From the NCBI RefSeq assembly GCF_000507185.2, contig NZ_AYTM02000002.1, forward strand, positions 4,933,501-4,997,500: a stretch of DNA of 64,000 nt, given 5' to 3'. Origin of the DNA: Pseudomonas syringae KCTC 12500 (GTDB lineage Bacteria; Pseudomonadota; Gammaproteobacteria; Pseudomonadales; Pseudomonadaceae). The stretch's first letter is position 1, and every line of letters begins with the position of its first letter. Shown here in pieces: positions 47,432 through 57,636 of the stretch. Made by a program: the position numbers and the translations under genes. The notes below the pieces were generated by a model. The model did no database searches. It was not told the DNA's origin and worked only from the letters and a program-made list of their open reading frames with translations.

Positions 47432-48915
47432 GCAGCCTGAATGCCTATGGCGTCGTGCAGATCAATGGTGTGTATCTGGCGGTGGTTGCCGATGCATTGA
47501 TGGAGGCCGTGCACTGGCCCGCTGATCTGCATCCCCATCCATTGACCCGCGGAGCGCTGCGTGGGGTGTTTACCCTGCGTGGCAAACCGGTGCCATTGGT
47601 CGACCTGCGGGCTCAACTGGCGGAGGGTGGCGATATGTCTTCGCCGACGCCACTGGTCGCGATTCTCAAGTACGGCGGTGGCTACCTCGGGCTGGCGATT
47701 GACGCGGTGTGCGACATTCTCAAGGCCCGTGATTCTCAGTTCAGCCCGCTGGGGCCCGAGGGCAGCGCTGTCGGGCTGCTGCCCTCTCTGCTGCTCGGCG
47801 CCGAAGAGTCGCGGATGATCTACAAGCTCGATCTTGCCTTCATGAGTGGTTTGCCAGGCGTACTGTTCGCTGCCGACCCCAACGCGCAAGTGCTCAAGGA
47901 TGAGGCGCTGGCCGCCAAGAGTCGCTTGCTGCATTACCTGGTATTCGAGTGCGATGGCCGCAACTTCTGTATCGATGCCAGCGTTGTGACCGAGTTGGTG
48001 GACGGTCCCGAGATCACAGCCTCGGACTTTGCCAGTGACTGCTGCTTTGGCGTCACCTCGGTGCGTGGCACCAAGGTCCCGGCGCTCAACTTGTCCGAAG
48101 TGCTTGGCTTGGACCATCAGCGTCAGACGTCCAAGCCGCAGTTGCTGCTGTTGACTGCGCCAGACGGGCGGGTGTGCGGGTTTGGCTACGACCGCATGGT
48201 CGCCATTCAGCGTCAGGATCCGGACAGCCTGTTGGCGGCGCCGGGCTATGGCCTGCCGCATCCAGAGCTGCTGGCCGGGGTAATGAACCTGGAGGAGGGG
48301 CAGCAGGCCTTGTTGCTTGATCATCCGATGCTGCTGCAGCGCCCGGAAGTCAAAAGCTACACCCAGGTTTACCAGCACGACGTCAAACCTGCCCAGGCCT
48401 CGCACGATGTGACCAAGGCCATGCTGCGCCACGCCTGCCTGCTGTTCGATGCGCCGACCCGCTTCGTGGCGCCGTTGAGCCAGATCGTGGAAATCATGAG
48501 CATGCCGCAGCAACTGATCGGCCTGTCGCAGCCGGAAACGCATTTGCTGGGGCAGTTCAATCTGCGCGGCGAGCAGGTGCCGCTTATCTGCCTGAGCAGC
48601 CTGTTGGGCGAAGGCGCACAGGTCCAGGCCGAAGCAACGCGTGTATTGATCGTGCGTGGCGAGCGGCTGTGCTTCGGTTTTGCAGTGAACCGCGTCGATG
48701 CGATCGACGCGTTCAATCAGTTCGATCCGGCCATGCTGGAACAGGGCTGGCAAGCCAGTACCGGCAAGGGCATTTCGGTCAACGACCGGGTCCGTTCGCT
48801 GGTCAGTGTCGGCAGTCAGGAGCGCAGCTGGCGCGCGACCCTACTCGATCTGCAGGGGCTGGCCAGGCAACTGGAATGCAACGTCGATCAGCGCCGCACT
48901 GTGCAATCAGTCTGA
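47428..48915 (+). CDS. Triple CheW-domain coupling protein
   Basis: 495 residues holding three CheW-like domains (about 1-155, 165-310 and 325-480), each with a beta-barrel pattern such as [38 protein letters not shown] and [19 protein letters not shown]. CheW domains link receptors to CheA; three in one chain could bridge several receptors or act as an array adaptor. Translationally coupled to the four-PAS receptor, so the two very likely work together. No cheA is adjacent. Confidence 0.9.
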   Translation: MSSLNAYGVVQINGVYLAVVADALMEAVHWPADLHPHPLTRGALRGVFTLRGKPVPLVDLRAQLAEGGDMSSPTPLVAILKYGGGYLGLAIDAVCDILKARDSQFSPLGPEGSAVGLLPSLLLGAEESRMIYKLDLAFMSGLPGVLFAADPNAQVLKDEALAAKSRLLHYLVFECDGRNFCIDASVVTELVDGPEITASDFASDCCFGVTSVRGTKVPALNLSEVLGLDHQRQTSKPQLLLLTAPDGRVCGFGYDRMVAIQRQDPDSLLAAPGYGLPHPELLAGVMNLEEGQQALLLDHPMLLQRPEVKSYTQVYQHDVKPAQASHDVTKAMLRHACLLFDAPTRFVAPLSQIVEIMSMPQQLIGLSQPETHLLGQFNLRGEQVPLICLSSLLGEGAQVQAEATRVLIVRGERLCFGFAVNRVDAIDAFNQFDPAMLEQGWQASTGKGISVNDRVRSLVSVGSQERSWRATLLDLQGLARQLECNVDQRRTVQSV

Positions 48916-48970
48916 ACCGAATGCTCCGCGCGTGGCCTTATTTGAGTGTCCACCAGCGGAGTCAACGACC

Positions 48971-49096
48971 ATGACTGACAAGAAAGACGAGAAAAAACCG
49001 GAACCGCAAAGCGATGTGCCAGCGCACTCCACGCCCGAAGAAAAGGAACGCCTGAAAGACTTCAACAAGGACGGCATCCCGCCTGGGGTTTGTTGA
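48971..49096 (+). CDS. 41-residue charged hypothetical protein
   Basis: A short, very hydrophilic protein (MTDKKDEKKPEPQSDVP start, ending GIPPGVC). GGAG lies about 10 bases before ATG 48971, and a hairpin follows the stop by 24 bases. Lys/Glu/Pro-rich and probably disordered. The conserved-looking DFNKDGIPPGVC tail supports a real gene. Confidence 0.6.
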   Translation: MTDKKDEKKPEPQSDVPAHSTPEEKERLKDFNKDGIPPGVC

Positions 49097-49120
49097 TCAG
49101 CTTGCGGTAGTGTTCACGTG

Positions 49121-49146
49121 ACGCCCGGTCTGTTCAGGCCGGGCGT
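49121..49146. terminator. Hairpin after the 41-residue gene
   Basis: 8-bp stem ACGCCCGG/CCGGGCGT with a 10-base loop, followed by TGTCGTTT. Serves the CheW operon and perhaps the convergent gene at 49184. Confidence 0.65.
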
Positions 49147-49183
49147 TGTCGTTTCTGAAAGCCTGACTGGGCTTTGTCTCGAC

Positions 49184-49582
49184 TCACGCGTCGCGCAGCA
49201 GGTCGTTGGCGTTGAGCAACTGATAGGCGATCTGTGGACGTGCTTCCAGGGCGCGGCGGATGGCGGCAGGAATCGATTGACGCGTCTTGCGACACAGCCC
49301 GACCTTTTCCTCGACGACAATGCTGATGCCGCGCATGGTGCGCACTTCATTGAAGCCCGGCGCGATGTCGACACGCACGCCCAGTTGCTGGAAAATCTTG
49401 CGCTGCATGTGCTCCAGATCTTCCAGACTTTCGATACGCTCCAGGCGATCCAGCAGGGTTTTTTCCGCGTCGCGAGACAGCAGCAGAATCCGCAGGTCTG
49501 CATCTTCCGCGTCCAGCAGCTCGCGCTTGCAGTCGCAAGCGCCGGGCGGGCAGGGGTTACGGACTTTCAGAGGGGCGTTCAT
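49184..49582 (-). CDS. Conserved hypothetical protein with N-terminal cysteine cluster
   Basis: 132 residues, starting MNAPLKVRNPCPPGACDCKR. The C-x4-C-x-C cluster followed by a long helix (ELLDAEDADLRILLLSRDAEKTLLDRLERI) and a compact C-terminal part suggests a metal-binding or redox module, but I cannot name a family. Cytosolic. It stands alone between two convergent or parallel units. Confidence 0.7.
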   Translation of the reverse strand: MNAPLKVRNPCPPGACDCKRELLDAEDADLRILLLSRDAEKTLLDRLERIESLEDLEHMQRKIFQQLGVRVDIAPGFNEVRTMRGISIVVEEKVGLCRKTRQSIPAAIRRALEARPQIAYQLLNANDLLRDA

Positions 49583-49704
49583 GGGCGCAGCATAGCGACT
49601 GATATGGGCGTCTGACCATAGCTGAGTGCATGTGCGCAGCGCATGTAAAAGCCTGGCCCCTGCTGATATTCGCAGCGCTCCGCCGGGGCCTTACAGGTGC
49701 CGGA

Positions 49705-50580
49705 TCAATTCGGCCACTTCATCTCGCCCTTGATGACCTTTGCACTCATCTCCAGCGAAGCCGGTTCGGCCAGTTGCGGCCAGGCTTTGTGCATGGCGTC
49801 GATCAGCGTGGCGGAATCCTTGGCCTTGGCGGTCTGTTCTTCGAAGGACTTCAGGTAGTCGGCGGTGAACGTCACAGCCTGGGTGCCTGACGGGACCTCG
49901 CCCAGGTAATGACCCGGAATCACGGTGGCCGGTTTCAGCGCTTCGATGCTTTTGAGTGTCGCGAGCCAGTCCTGACGCGATTTCGGGCTTTGCGTGTCAG
50001 CGACCCAGACATGAATACCGCTGGAGACCACGACACCGCCGACCACTGCCTTGAGGGAGGGAATCCATACGTAGCTGCGCTCGGGCGCCGGGCCGTTAAG
50101 GCCTTTGATCTGCAACGGTTGGCCTTCAAGCGTCAGGTGGTCGCCCTTGAGCACTTCCGGCACAACCAGGCTGGCTGGCGCATTGTCCTTGAGAATCGGG
50201 CCCCAGTAGGCGAGTTTGCCCTGCATCGACGCCTTGATCGCCTTCACGGTAGGTGCGCTGGCGACGATCTTCGCCTCGGGGAACGCGGCTTTGATGACGT
50301 CCAGACCGAAGTAGTAATCCGGGTCGCTGTGGCTGATATAGACGGTGGTAAGTTGCTTGCCGCTGGCCTTGATCTTTTGCACCAAGGCCTCGGCGTCGTT
50401 GCGCTGGAACTGCGCATCGATAAGCACCGCGTCATGCTTGCCCGTGATCAGTTCGGATGACACCGGGAAGACGGCTTTTTCAGCCGGGTTATACACCTCG
50501 ATTGCCAGGGGGGCTGCGGCCTGGGCTGCGAGAGGGAACAGAGCAGCGAAGGACAGGGCAAGCAGGGATTTACGCAACAT
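49705..50580 (-). CDS. Secreted MBL-fold hydrolase with altered metal motif
   Basis: 291 residues with a Sec signal peptide (cleavage after AQA, about residue 21) and a metallo-beta-lactamase fold: VLIDAQF, the metal loop ISHSDPDYYFG, and VIPGHY near the C-terminus. The canonical HxHxDH reads HSDPDY, so two metal histidines are replaced by Asp and Tyr. The activity is unknown. ATG 50580 directly opens the signal peptide; the longer frame from 50661 crosses the divergent regulator promoter. Confidence 0.85.
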   Translation of the reverse strand: MLRKSLLALSFAALFPLAAQAAAPLAIEVYNPAEKAVFPVSSELITGKHDAVLIDAQFQRNDAEALVQKIKASGKQLTTVYISHSDPDYYFGLDVIKAAFPEAKIVASAPTVKAIKASMQGKLAYWGPILKDNAPASLVVPEVLKGDHLTLEGQPLQIKGLNGPAPERSYVWIPSLKAVVGGVVVSSGIHVWVADTQSPKSRQDWLATLKSIEALKPATVIPGHYLGEVPSGTQAVTFTADYLKSFEEQTAKAKDSATLIDAMHKAWPQLAEPASLEMSAKVIKGEMKWPN

Positions 50581-50606
50581 GGGGTACGACCTTCGTTCGG
50601 GCAGGA

Positions 50607-50653
50607 CTGAGGTCGTTATCTTATGTTGCCTCAGATGAAACAAAAGCCTCAGT
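50607..50653. promoter_or_regulatory. Repeated CTGAGG/CCTCAG boxes between the MBL gene and the lysR gene
   Basis: CTGAGG (50607-50612) and CCTCAG (50629-50634) form an inverted repeat with a 16-base spacer; a third CCTCAG lies at 50648-50653. Likely binding sites for the LysR-type regulator. Confidence 0.45.
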
Positions 50654-50688
50654 ATTGGCAACTATTGATTGCTTATATCGGACGAATC

Positions 50689-51579
50689 GTGGATCGGATC
50701 ATAGCGGCACGGGTATTCATCGCTATCAACGATAGGGGCAGCCTCATAGCCGCCGCCGAGGCGCTGGACATGTCTCGGGCAATGGTCACACGTTATCTGG
50801 CGCAGATGGAGAGCTGGGCCGGAGCGCGACTGCTGCACCGGACCACGCGCAAGCTCGGCTTGACCGCCCCCGGACAAGTGACGTTGTTGCGTTGCCAGCA
50901 GTTGATCGAGCTGGCCGACGCGGTGCCGCTGGCGGCCGATACGCAAATCGAGGAGCCACGCGGCATGCTGCGCATCGCCTGTTCGCAGTCACTGGCGCTG
51001 GCCGTTCTGGCACCCGCGGTGACGGCTTACCTGCGCCGTTATCCCGGCACCTCGGCAGACCTGCTTATCGGCAACGAGGCCGTGGATCTGGTCAGCGAGC
51101 GAATCGATCTCGCGATCCGCATCACCAATCAGCTGGACCCCAATGTCATTGCCCGTCCGCTGGGGCAATGCGATTCGGTGGTGTGTGCTTCTCCAGCCTA
51201 TCTCGCCGTGCACGGCACGCCGTCCAGGCCGCAGGAACTGCCTGCCCACAACTGCCTGACCTATTCGTACTTCGGCAAAAGCCTTTGGGAGTTCACCCGC
51301 CAGCAACTGCCGCTCAGTGTGCCGGTCGGCGGCAACCTGAGTGCCAACGATTCAGTGGTGCTGCTGGAGGCCGCAGTGGCGGGCGCCGGTATCAGTCTGC
51401 AGCCTGTGCATTCGGCGGCGCCGTTGATTGCAAGCGGCAAGCTGATCGCCCTGATGCCGGAGTACCAGCCACGGGCTCTGGGGATACACGCGATCTACAC
51501 CTCAAGGCACCATCAGTCAGCAACGCTGCGCACTTTTCTGGATTTTCTGACTGAATGGTTTGAGAGGGACGGAGATTAG
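50689..51579 (+). CDS. LysR-family transcriptional regulator
   Basis: About 296 residues from GTG 50689 (DRIIAARVFIAINDRGSLIAAAEALDMSRAMVTRYL), the usual LysR start; ATG at 50623 or 50635 would add an atypical tail. N-terminal winged helix, then a type II binding-fold effector domain. Divergent from the MBL-fold gene, which it probably controls. Confidence 0.9.
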   Translation: MDRIIAARVFIAINDRGSLIAAAEALDMSRAMVTRYLAQMESWAGARLLHRTTRKLGLTAPGQVTLLRCQQLIELADAVPLAADTQIEEPRGMLRIACSQSLALAVLAPAVTAYLRRYPGTSADLLIGNEAVDLVSERIDLAIRITNQLDPNVIARPLGQCDSVVCASPAYLAVHGTPSRPQELPAHNCLTYSYFGKSLWEFTRQQLPLSVPVGGNLSANDSVVLLEAAVAGAGISLQPVHSAAPLIASGKLIALMPEYQPRALGIHAIYTSRHHQSATLRTFLDFLTEWFERDGD

Positions 51580-51683
51580 ATCTCCTGCTGTGGACAGGGC
51601 TCAGAGTGTCCAGAACACGCGAAGGATGGGCACGATAGGGTACGCACAGACGCCCATCGTTCCCACGCTCCATGTGTGCAGTA

Positions 51684-53624
51684 TCAGGTCTTGAACTTGC
51701 GCACCAGGCCGTCCAGTTCACTGGACAGCATCTCCAGGCTTCTGGAATCCGCGCGGGCCGAGTCCGAGAGTTCGGCGATCAGCTGCGCATCACCATGGAT
51801 CTGGCTGATGTGCCGGTTGATGTCTTCGGCCACCTGATGCTGTTCCTCGGCGGCGGTTGCGATCTGGGTATTCATATCGCGAATCACATCCACTGACTCG
51901 CGGATCTGCCCGAAGCTGCTGCGTGCCTGTCCGATCTTGGTCACCGATTGCTGCGACACGTCGAGGCTGGCATGCATCTGTTGCGCCACCGAGGCAGTGC
52001 GTTTGGCCAGGTTGCCCAGCAAGCTGTCGATTTCTGCAGTCGAGTCCGACGTGCGTTTGGCCAGTGCACGGACTTCGTCGGCCACCACGGCAAAGCCGCG
52101 ACCCTGTTCGCCTGCACGTGCCGCCTCGATGGCCGCGTTGAGCGCCAGCAGGTTGGTCTGCTCGGCAATCGAGCGGATGGTGTTGAGGATCGACTGAATG
52201 CCTGCGCTGTCCTTTTCCAGTTGCGTCATGTCCTTGGCCGAGCGGGTTAGCTCTTCGCTGAGCTGGTCGACGCTGCGCACCGCTTCATCGATCTGCCGCT
52301 GACCTTCACGCGCCTGTTGCTGACCGTTGTCGGCCGAGTCGGCGGCCTGGCTGCAGGAGCGGGCGACTTCATTGGAGGTAGCGACCATTTCATGAAACGC
52401 CGTTGAGACCATGTCCACCGCTTCGCGCTGTCGGCCAGCAGCTTCGGCCATGTCGTTGGAGACACGTGTCGAACTGTGTGAGGCTTCGAGAATCTTCCCG
52501 GCCGCCTGCCCAATGTGCTGGATCAGGCTGCGGATCGCGGTCAGGAACTTGTTGAACCAGCCCGCCAGCTGCGCGGTTTCATCCTTGCCGCGCACGGCGA
52601 GGTTCTGGGTCAGGTCGCCTTCACCGCCCGCGATGCCTTCCAGACCACTGGAAACACTGTGGATCGGACGCACGATAACGCGGGCGAAACTGGCACCGAC
52701 AATTGCAAAGACCACCGCCAGCACCGCCGCGATGATACCGATCAACCAGGTCAGGCGGGTGGCCGAGGCCATCACTTCGTCCTGCTTGATCAGGCCGATG
52801 AAGTTCCAGCCCAGTTGCTCGGACGAGTACACATTGGCCATGTAGCGTTCGCCGTTAAGTGTCACCTCGACCAGACCACTGGCGGTTTTCGCCAGATCGC
52901 TGAAGCCGTCGCCCAGTTCGCCCAGTTTCTTGAAGTTATGCTCGGGCTGTTTCGGATCGACCAGCACGGTGCCGTTCTTTTCCATCAGCATCAGATAGCC
53001 GCTTTCGCCCAGTTTGATCTGCTTGACGATGTTGGTCAGTTGCTTGAGCGATACGTCAATATTGACCACGCCGCCAGGGTTGCCCAGCTTGTTGGGTATC
53101 GCCCGGATAGTGCTGACCAGTACTGCATCGTCGTTGGCCCAGTAATAGGCATCGCTACGCACGGTCTTGCCGGCATTGGCCATCGCCGTCTTGTACCACG
53201 GCCGCACACGCGGGTCGTAGTTGCTCATTTTCGGGTCTTCCGGCGTCATGATGTAGCTACCGTTGATCAGACCATAAGAGACGTAGGAGTAGGCTGGGTG
53301 AGCCTTGGCGATACTGGCGAACAGCTCGGTCGCCTGCCTGTCATTCTCTGACTGCGGGGGAGGCGTTGCGCCCATGTAGTTTCGGAAATCATCGCTCGCC
53401 CCGGCGATCAGCGGGTGCGCCGCGATGTAATTGACGTTCTGCGTAATGCCGTCGAAAAACAGCTGCATGGCATTGTCGACCTGACGAATTTCGCGCGCGC
53501 TGCTGTCCGCGAAATCACTGGTCGCCTTGTCACGCAGATTCACGATCACGATGGCGGCAACGACTAATATGGGCAAGCACGCAATGACTGCGAACGCCCA
53601 AGTCAATTTCTGTTTGATATTCAT
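51684..53624 (-). CDS. Methyl-accepting chemotaxis protein with dCache domain
   Basis: 646 residues: TM1 (about 9-29), periplasmic double Cache domain (about 35-280), TM2 (about 292-315), HAMP and signalling domain ([20 protein letters not shown]). The ligand region has Arg141-x-Trp143-Tyr144, Tyr160 and Asp190, in the order of the dCache amino-acid motif of PctA-type receptors, so amino-acid or related amine sensing is plausible. GGAG lies 6 bases before the start. Confidence 0.92.
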   Translation of the reverse strand: MNIKQKLTWAFAVIACLPILVVAAIVIVNLRDKATSDFADSSAREIRQVDNAMQLFFDGITQNVNYIAAHPLIAGASDDFRNYMGATPPPQSENDRQATELFASIAKAHPAYSYVSYGLINGSYIMTPEDPKMSNYDPRVRPWYKTAMANAGKTVRSDAYYWANDDAVLVSTIRAIPNKLGNPGGVVNIDVSLKQLTNIVKQIKLGESGYLMLMEKNGTVLVDPKQPEHNFKKLGELGDGFSDLAKTASGLVEVTLNGERYMANVYSSEQLGWNFIGLIKQDEVMASATRLTWLIGIIAAVLAVVFAIVGASFARVIVRPIHSVSSGLEGIAGGEGDLTQNLAVRGKDETAQLAGWFNKFLTAIRSLIQHIGQAAGKILEASHSSTRVSNDMAEAAGRQREAVDMVSTAFHEMVATSNEVARSCSQAADSADNGQQQAREGQRQIDEAVRSVDQLSEELTRSAKDMTQLEKDSAGIQSILNTIRSIAEQTNLLALNAAIEAARAGEQGRGFAVVADEVRALAKRTSDSTAEIDSLLGNLAKRTASVAQQMHASLDVSQQSVTKIGQARSSFGQIRESVDVIRDMNTQIATAAEEQHQVAEDINRHISQIHGDAQLIAELSDSARADSRSLEMLSSELDGLVRKFKT

Positions 53625-53838
53625 TTGAGCTCCGGGATGTCCGTTACTGCCGCAGGTGTTGGGCGCTGCATGGACGCAGTCTGCGCCACCAGGCGTTGGC
53701 CTGAGAGTCGTTCTTATGGTCTACCAACAGGTCAACGGCTTTTTGCCGGCATTCTTTAACTGGCTTGGCGGTAACAGACACTTGTTGTCGTTTATGAGCA
53801 CGACACGACCTTTGTTCAGTAACGCAGTAACCCGGGGT

Positions 53839-54411
53839 TCATAAATAGCGTCCTCCAAACTCGGTCATGGCATCCAGCATCGCGTCCTTGAAGTAAGCCA
53901 GCGAAGCCCGATCGAAGAGGATCTGGAAACAGGGTTCGGCCTGCGCGCCGAGGTTGATGACGATCACATTGATGCGCGCCGCCGAGGTCTGCGCCACCGA
54001 ACCTGGCGCAAAAACGTTGGGACGCAGATCTACGCCACACAGCTTGGCCATCACCTCGGCGATACACTCGCCACTCAGTTGCAGCCAGGCATGGCTGTCT
54101 TCGCGAGGCAGCAGGTAATTGGCGCTGTGGTCCAGCTCCCAGCGCGCTTCTTCATCGGCGATGCGCTGCCCGTCATCAAGCGGGCTGCCCAGCACCAGGT
54201 ATTCGGTCTGCGAAAGGCGCGCAACATGGCTGCCGTCCGCCTGTGTGACGGCGCGGTTCGGTGCCTCGGGCAGGCTGAAACCGCGTGCCGTGAGGTAGTC
54301 AGCGCTTTGCGTGCCGCGAAATCCCACGCGTGGCCGATCGGTCAGGTCTTGCAGCGTGCACAAGGCGCGCGCGGTGGCGCCGACAGGGCTGTTCTGGATA
54401 AGGCTGGTCAT
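53839..54411 (-). CDS. soxG: Sarcosine oxidase gamma subunit
   Basis: 190-residue structural subunit of heterotetrameric sarcosine oxidase (GFRGTQSADYLTARGF, then PREDSHAWLQLSGE). Last gene of purU-folD-soxBDAG, 3 bases after soxA. Confidence 0.93.
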   Translation of the reverse strand: MTSLIQNSPVGATARALCTLQDLTDRPRVGFRGTQSADYLTARGFSLPEAPNRAVTQADGSHVARLSQTEYLVLGSPLDDGQRIADEEARWELDHSANYLLPREDSHAWLQLSGECIAEVMAKLCGVDLRPNVFAPGSVAQTSAARINVIVINLGAQAEPCFQILFDRASLAYFKDAMLDAMTEFGGRYL

Positions 54412-54414
54412 GGG

Positions 54415-57321
54415 TCAGAGCTCCTGGCGCTGGTTTTCAGGGTCGAAGAAGGGCAGTTTCACGACGGTTGCCTGAACCACCACGCCATCTTCGACGCGGA
54501 TCGGAATCTGCTGGCCGGGAGTGCTCTGGTCGAACGCGGCATAGGCCATGCCGATGATCATGCCCAGGGTCGAGGAGTACTCGCAGGACGTCACATTGCC
54601 ACTGATGTCCGGGCCCTTGAGCACCAGATGGCCCTCAAGCGGCAGCGGGCTGGCCTTGGGCAGGGTGAAGCCAACCAGTTTGCGCTTCTGCGGCCGGGCT
54701 TCGAGGATGTCCACCGAGCGGCGGCCGACGAAGAACGGCTTGCTGCGGCTGACGGCCCAACCCATGTCGATCTCGACCGGGTGGGTCATGCCGTCGGTGT
54801 CCTGGCTGATAATGACGTGGCCTTTTTCCAGACGTAACAGGCGTTGCGTCTCGACGCCGAACGGACGCATGTCGAAGGCCTTGCCAGCCTCGACAAGTGC
54901 ATCCCAGAGCCTGAGCGCGTGACGAGCGGGAACGTGGATCTCGTAGCCCAGTTCACCTACAAAGCCGACCCGCAACAGCCGCGCCTTGATACCGGCAACA
55001 GTGCCCAGGCGCACGCCAAGATAAGGGAAACCTGCGCCAGACAGATCAAGGTCGGTACAGACCTGCTCCAGCACCTTGCGCGAATCCGGACCTGCCACGT
55101 TGACTGCAGCAATGGCCGCCGTGACATTGGTGATGTCCACGTTCAGACGCCACTGGGCATTCCACTTGAGCATCTGCTGATAAATGCGATCCACACCGCT
55201 GGTGGTGGCAGTGACGTAGAAATGCTGTTCGGCAAAGCGCGCGCAAACGCCGTCGTCGATGACCACGCCTTGCTCGTTGGTCATCAGCGCATAACGCGAA
55301 CGCCCGACCGGCTGTTTGAGAAAGGCGAAGGTATACAGGCAGTTGAGCAGCTCGGCGGCATCGGGGCCGCGCACGTCCAGGCCGCCGAGTGTCGACACGT
55401 CGATGATGCCGACCTTGTTGCGCACGTGCAGCGCTTCCTGCTGCATGCAGGCATCGCGTTGCGAGGGTTTGCCATAGAACGCGGGACGCTGCCAGATCCC
55501 GGCCGGCATCATTTTCGCGCCTGCCTGCACATGACGCTGGTGCATGGGCGTCTGCCGATACGGATCGAAGGCACGACCTGCAACATGTGCCAGTTTCTCT
55601 GCCTCGAAGGGCGGCCGGGCCGTGGTCACGCCGGTTTCACTGACACTGCGCTGGGTCGAGGCAGCCACCAGTCGTGCGGTAGGCAGTGCCGAGTGACGAC
55701 CCTGTGAGGGGCCCATGCCCACCGTGGAATAGCGTTTTACCAACTGGATGTCGCGATAGCCGATGCGCGTGGCATTGACGATATCGCGTACCTGAAGGTC
55801 TTCGTCGAAGTCGACAAAGTCCTTGCCGTCAGGGTGCGGGAAGATCGGCCAGGCGAAGTTGACCTGCGCTTCGCTGCGCAGCGCGGCAGGTTTGTCAGCC
55901 GATGCCAGGCCAAGTGCCGAGACCACGCTGGCGGCGGCATGGGCGGCATCGGCCAGTACGTTGTCCAGCGCGTGGTAACCGTTGACCGAGCCTGCGATGC
56001 TCAGGTTCTGTGGCAGGCTACTGATGGCGAATTCGGCCTGCTGATCGTCATAGGCCAGCTTGCCGCCGGCCTGACACAACAACTGGTAGACCGGCATATA
56101 GCCGCCTGACATGCACAACAGATCGCAGTCGACACGCGAGCCGCTGTTCGCCACCTGACCCTGGCCGGTGATCTTGCGCAGTTCGGCGCCGCTCACATGG
56201 CGCATGCCTTTCTCATGCAGCGCTTCATAGACCGTTGTGTTCACGTGGCAGACGATGCCGCGCTTCTCCAGAGCAAGCCGCAGCGTCCGGTCCGACGGGC
56301 TGCTGCGCATGTCGGCCACTGCGACCACGTCGACGCCCTGATCGTGCAAATCCAGTGCGGCGAGGTAACCGTCATCATTGCCGGTCAGCACCACCGCGCG
56401 TTTGCCAGGCTTGACGGCGTACAACTTGATCAGCCGCTGTACGGCGCTGGTCAGCATCACGCCAGGGAGGTCGTTGTTGCGGAAAATCACCGGCTGATCG
56501 AACGAGCCACTGCACACCAGACAGTGCGTGGCGCGCACCTTGTACAAACGCTTGCCCTGAATCACCGGCAGGTAGTTGTTGGTGAACCAGGCATTGCAGG
56601 TCGCTTGCTTGAGCACCTGGATATTGTCATGTGCTTCTACTGCAGCGACCAGTTCACGCCGCAGCTGTTCGGCACGCAGGCCGTCGACATCGAAGCGGGC
56701 ATACGCCAGCGAACCGCCGAGGATCGGCTGCTGTTCGATCAGCAACACCTTGGCGCCGGCATTGGCGGCGCTCAGTGCTGCCTGCAAGCCGGCAGGTCCC
56801 GCGCCGATCACCGCCAGATCCGTGAACAGGTAGGCCTTGTCGTAGTACTCGGGCTGGAACGTCAGGTCCAGCACGCCAAGGCCGGCCTTCTTGCGAATGA
56901 CCGGTTCCCAGACTTTCCACATGCCCTTGGGCTTGTAGAACGAGCGGTAGTAGAACCCCACCGGCATGAACTTCGAGAACTTGCCCAGGTACGCGTCCCG
57001 GTCGTTGTCCAGCGAGCCGCTGAAGTTCTGGCCGGTGGCCTGCAAGCCTTCCTGCAGGGCAACGGTGTCGGCCATTACGTTGGGCTCGTGAGGCAACTGG
57101 ATCAGGCTGTTGGCGTCCTGTCCGGCCATGGTCAGCGGACCGCGCGGGCGGTGGTACTTGAATGACCGTGAAAGCAGGAAGCGACCGTTGGCCAGCAGCG
57201 CACTGGCAATACTGTCGCCCTGCAGGCCCTGATAGGTTTTGCCATCGAAGCTGAACGTGAGCGGCCGGGTGCGATCGATCAGCAGGCCCATGGGCGCGGG
57301 CAGGCGGGCGGGGGTGGTCAT
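54415..57321 (-). CDS. soxA: Sarcosine oxidase alpha subunit
   Basis: About 968 residues. N-terminal ferredoxin-like part, an NAD-binding Rossmann domain (AVIGAGPAGLQAALSAANAG), and a C-terminal aminomethyltransferase-like domain that binds tetrahydrofolate (VGFVGELGYEIHVP). Passes the methyl carbon of sarcosine to tetrahydrofolate as 5,10-methylene-THF. ATG 57321 follows AGGAG and overlaps the soxD stop. Confidence 0.95.
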   Translation of the reverse strand: MTTPARLPAPMGLLIDRTRPLTFSFDGKTYQGLQGDSIASALLANGRFLLSRSFKYHRPRGPLTMAGQDANSLIQLPHEPNVMADTVALQEGLQATGQNFSGSLDNDRDAYLGKFSKFMPVGFYYRSFYKPKGMWKVWEPVIRKKAGLGVLDLTFQPEYYDKAYLFTDLAVIGAGPAGLQAALSAANAGAKVLLIEQQPILGGSLAYARFDVDGLRAEQLRRELVAAVEAHDNIQVLKQATCNAWFTNNYLPVIQGKRLYKVRATHCLVCSGSFDQPVIFRNNDLPGVMLTSAVQRLIKLYAVKPGKRAVVLTGNDDGYLAALDLHDQGVDVVAVADMRSSPSDRTLRLALEKRGIVCHVNTTVYEALHEKGMRHVSGAELRKITGQGQVANSGSRVDCDLLCMSGGYMPVYQLLCQAGGKLAYDDQQAEFAISSLPQNLSIAGSVNGYHALDNVLADAAHAAASVVSALGLASADKPAALRSEAQVNFAWPIFPHPDGKDFVDFDEDLQVRDIVNATRIGYRDIQLVKRYSTVGMGPSQGRHSALPTARLVAASTQRSVSETGVTTARPPFEAEKLAHVAGRAFDPYRQTPMHQRHVQAGAKMMPAGIWQRPAFYGKPSQRDACMQQEALHVRNKVGIIDVSTLGGLDVRGPDAAELLNCLYTFAFLKQPVGRSRYALMTNEQGVVIDDGVCARFAEQHFYVTATTSGVDRIYQQMLKWNAQWRLNVDITNVTAAIAAVNVAGPDSRKVLEQVCTDLDLSGAGFPYLGVRLGTVAGIKARLLRVGFVGELGYEIHVPARHALRLWDALVEAGKAFDMRPFGVETQRLLRLEKGHVIISQDTDGMTHPVEIDMGWAVSRSKPFFVGRRSVDILEARPQKRKLVGFTLPKASPLPLEGHLVLKGPDISGNVTSCEYSSTLGMIIGMAYAAFDQSTPGQQIPIRVEDGVVVQATVVKLPFFDPENQRQEL

Positions 57322-57623
57322 CCTGCGATCTCCTTGGAGGCGAGAGGGGCGAAGTCGATACGTGCGGTAAATAGTTCGCGTGGATCGAAGGTGCGGATGA
57401 TCTCGTCGCTGCCGGTGTGGCGCTCGGCCAGGAACCAGTAGCTGGAGGGATTGTGCATCCACCACTCGCGCACCACGCCCAGCGTGTCCTCACTGTTGAA
57501 CACGTAATCGGCCCACTCGGCGTCGCTGCAGGTTTGCGGGTCGGGCATGTGTTTGAATTCCCCGCCGTAGGTGAACTCGCTGATGTTGCGCGGCCCGTTG
57601 AGCGGGCAGGTCATGATTTTCAT
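57318..57623 (-). CDS. soxD: Sarcosine oxidase delta subunit
   Basis: 101-residue zinc subunit (CPLNGPRNISEFTYGGEFKH at the start; Cys and His ligands present). Between soxB and soxA, overlapping soxA by 4 bases. Confidence 0.95.
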   Translation of the reverse strand: MKIMTCPLNGPRNISEFTYGGEFKHMPDPQTCSDAEWADYVFNSEDTLGVVREWWMHNPSSYWFLAERHTGSDEIIRTFDPRELFTARIDFAPLASKEIAG

Positions 57624-57636
57624 GTGTCGCTCTCCG

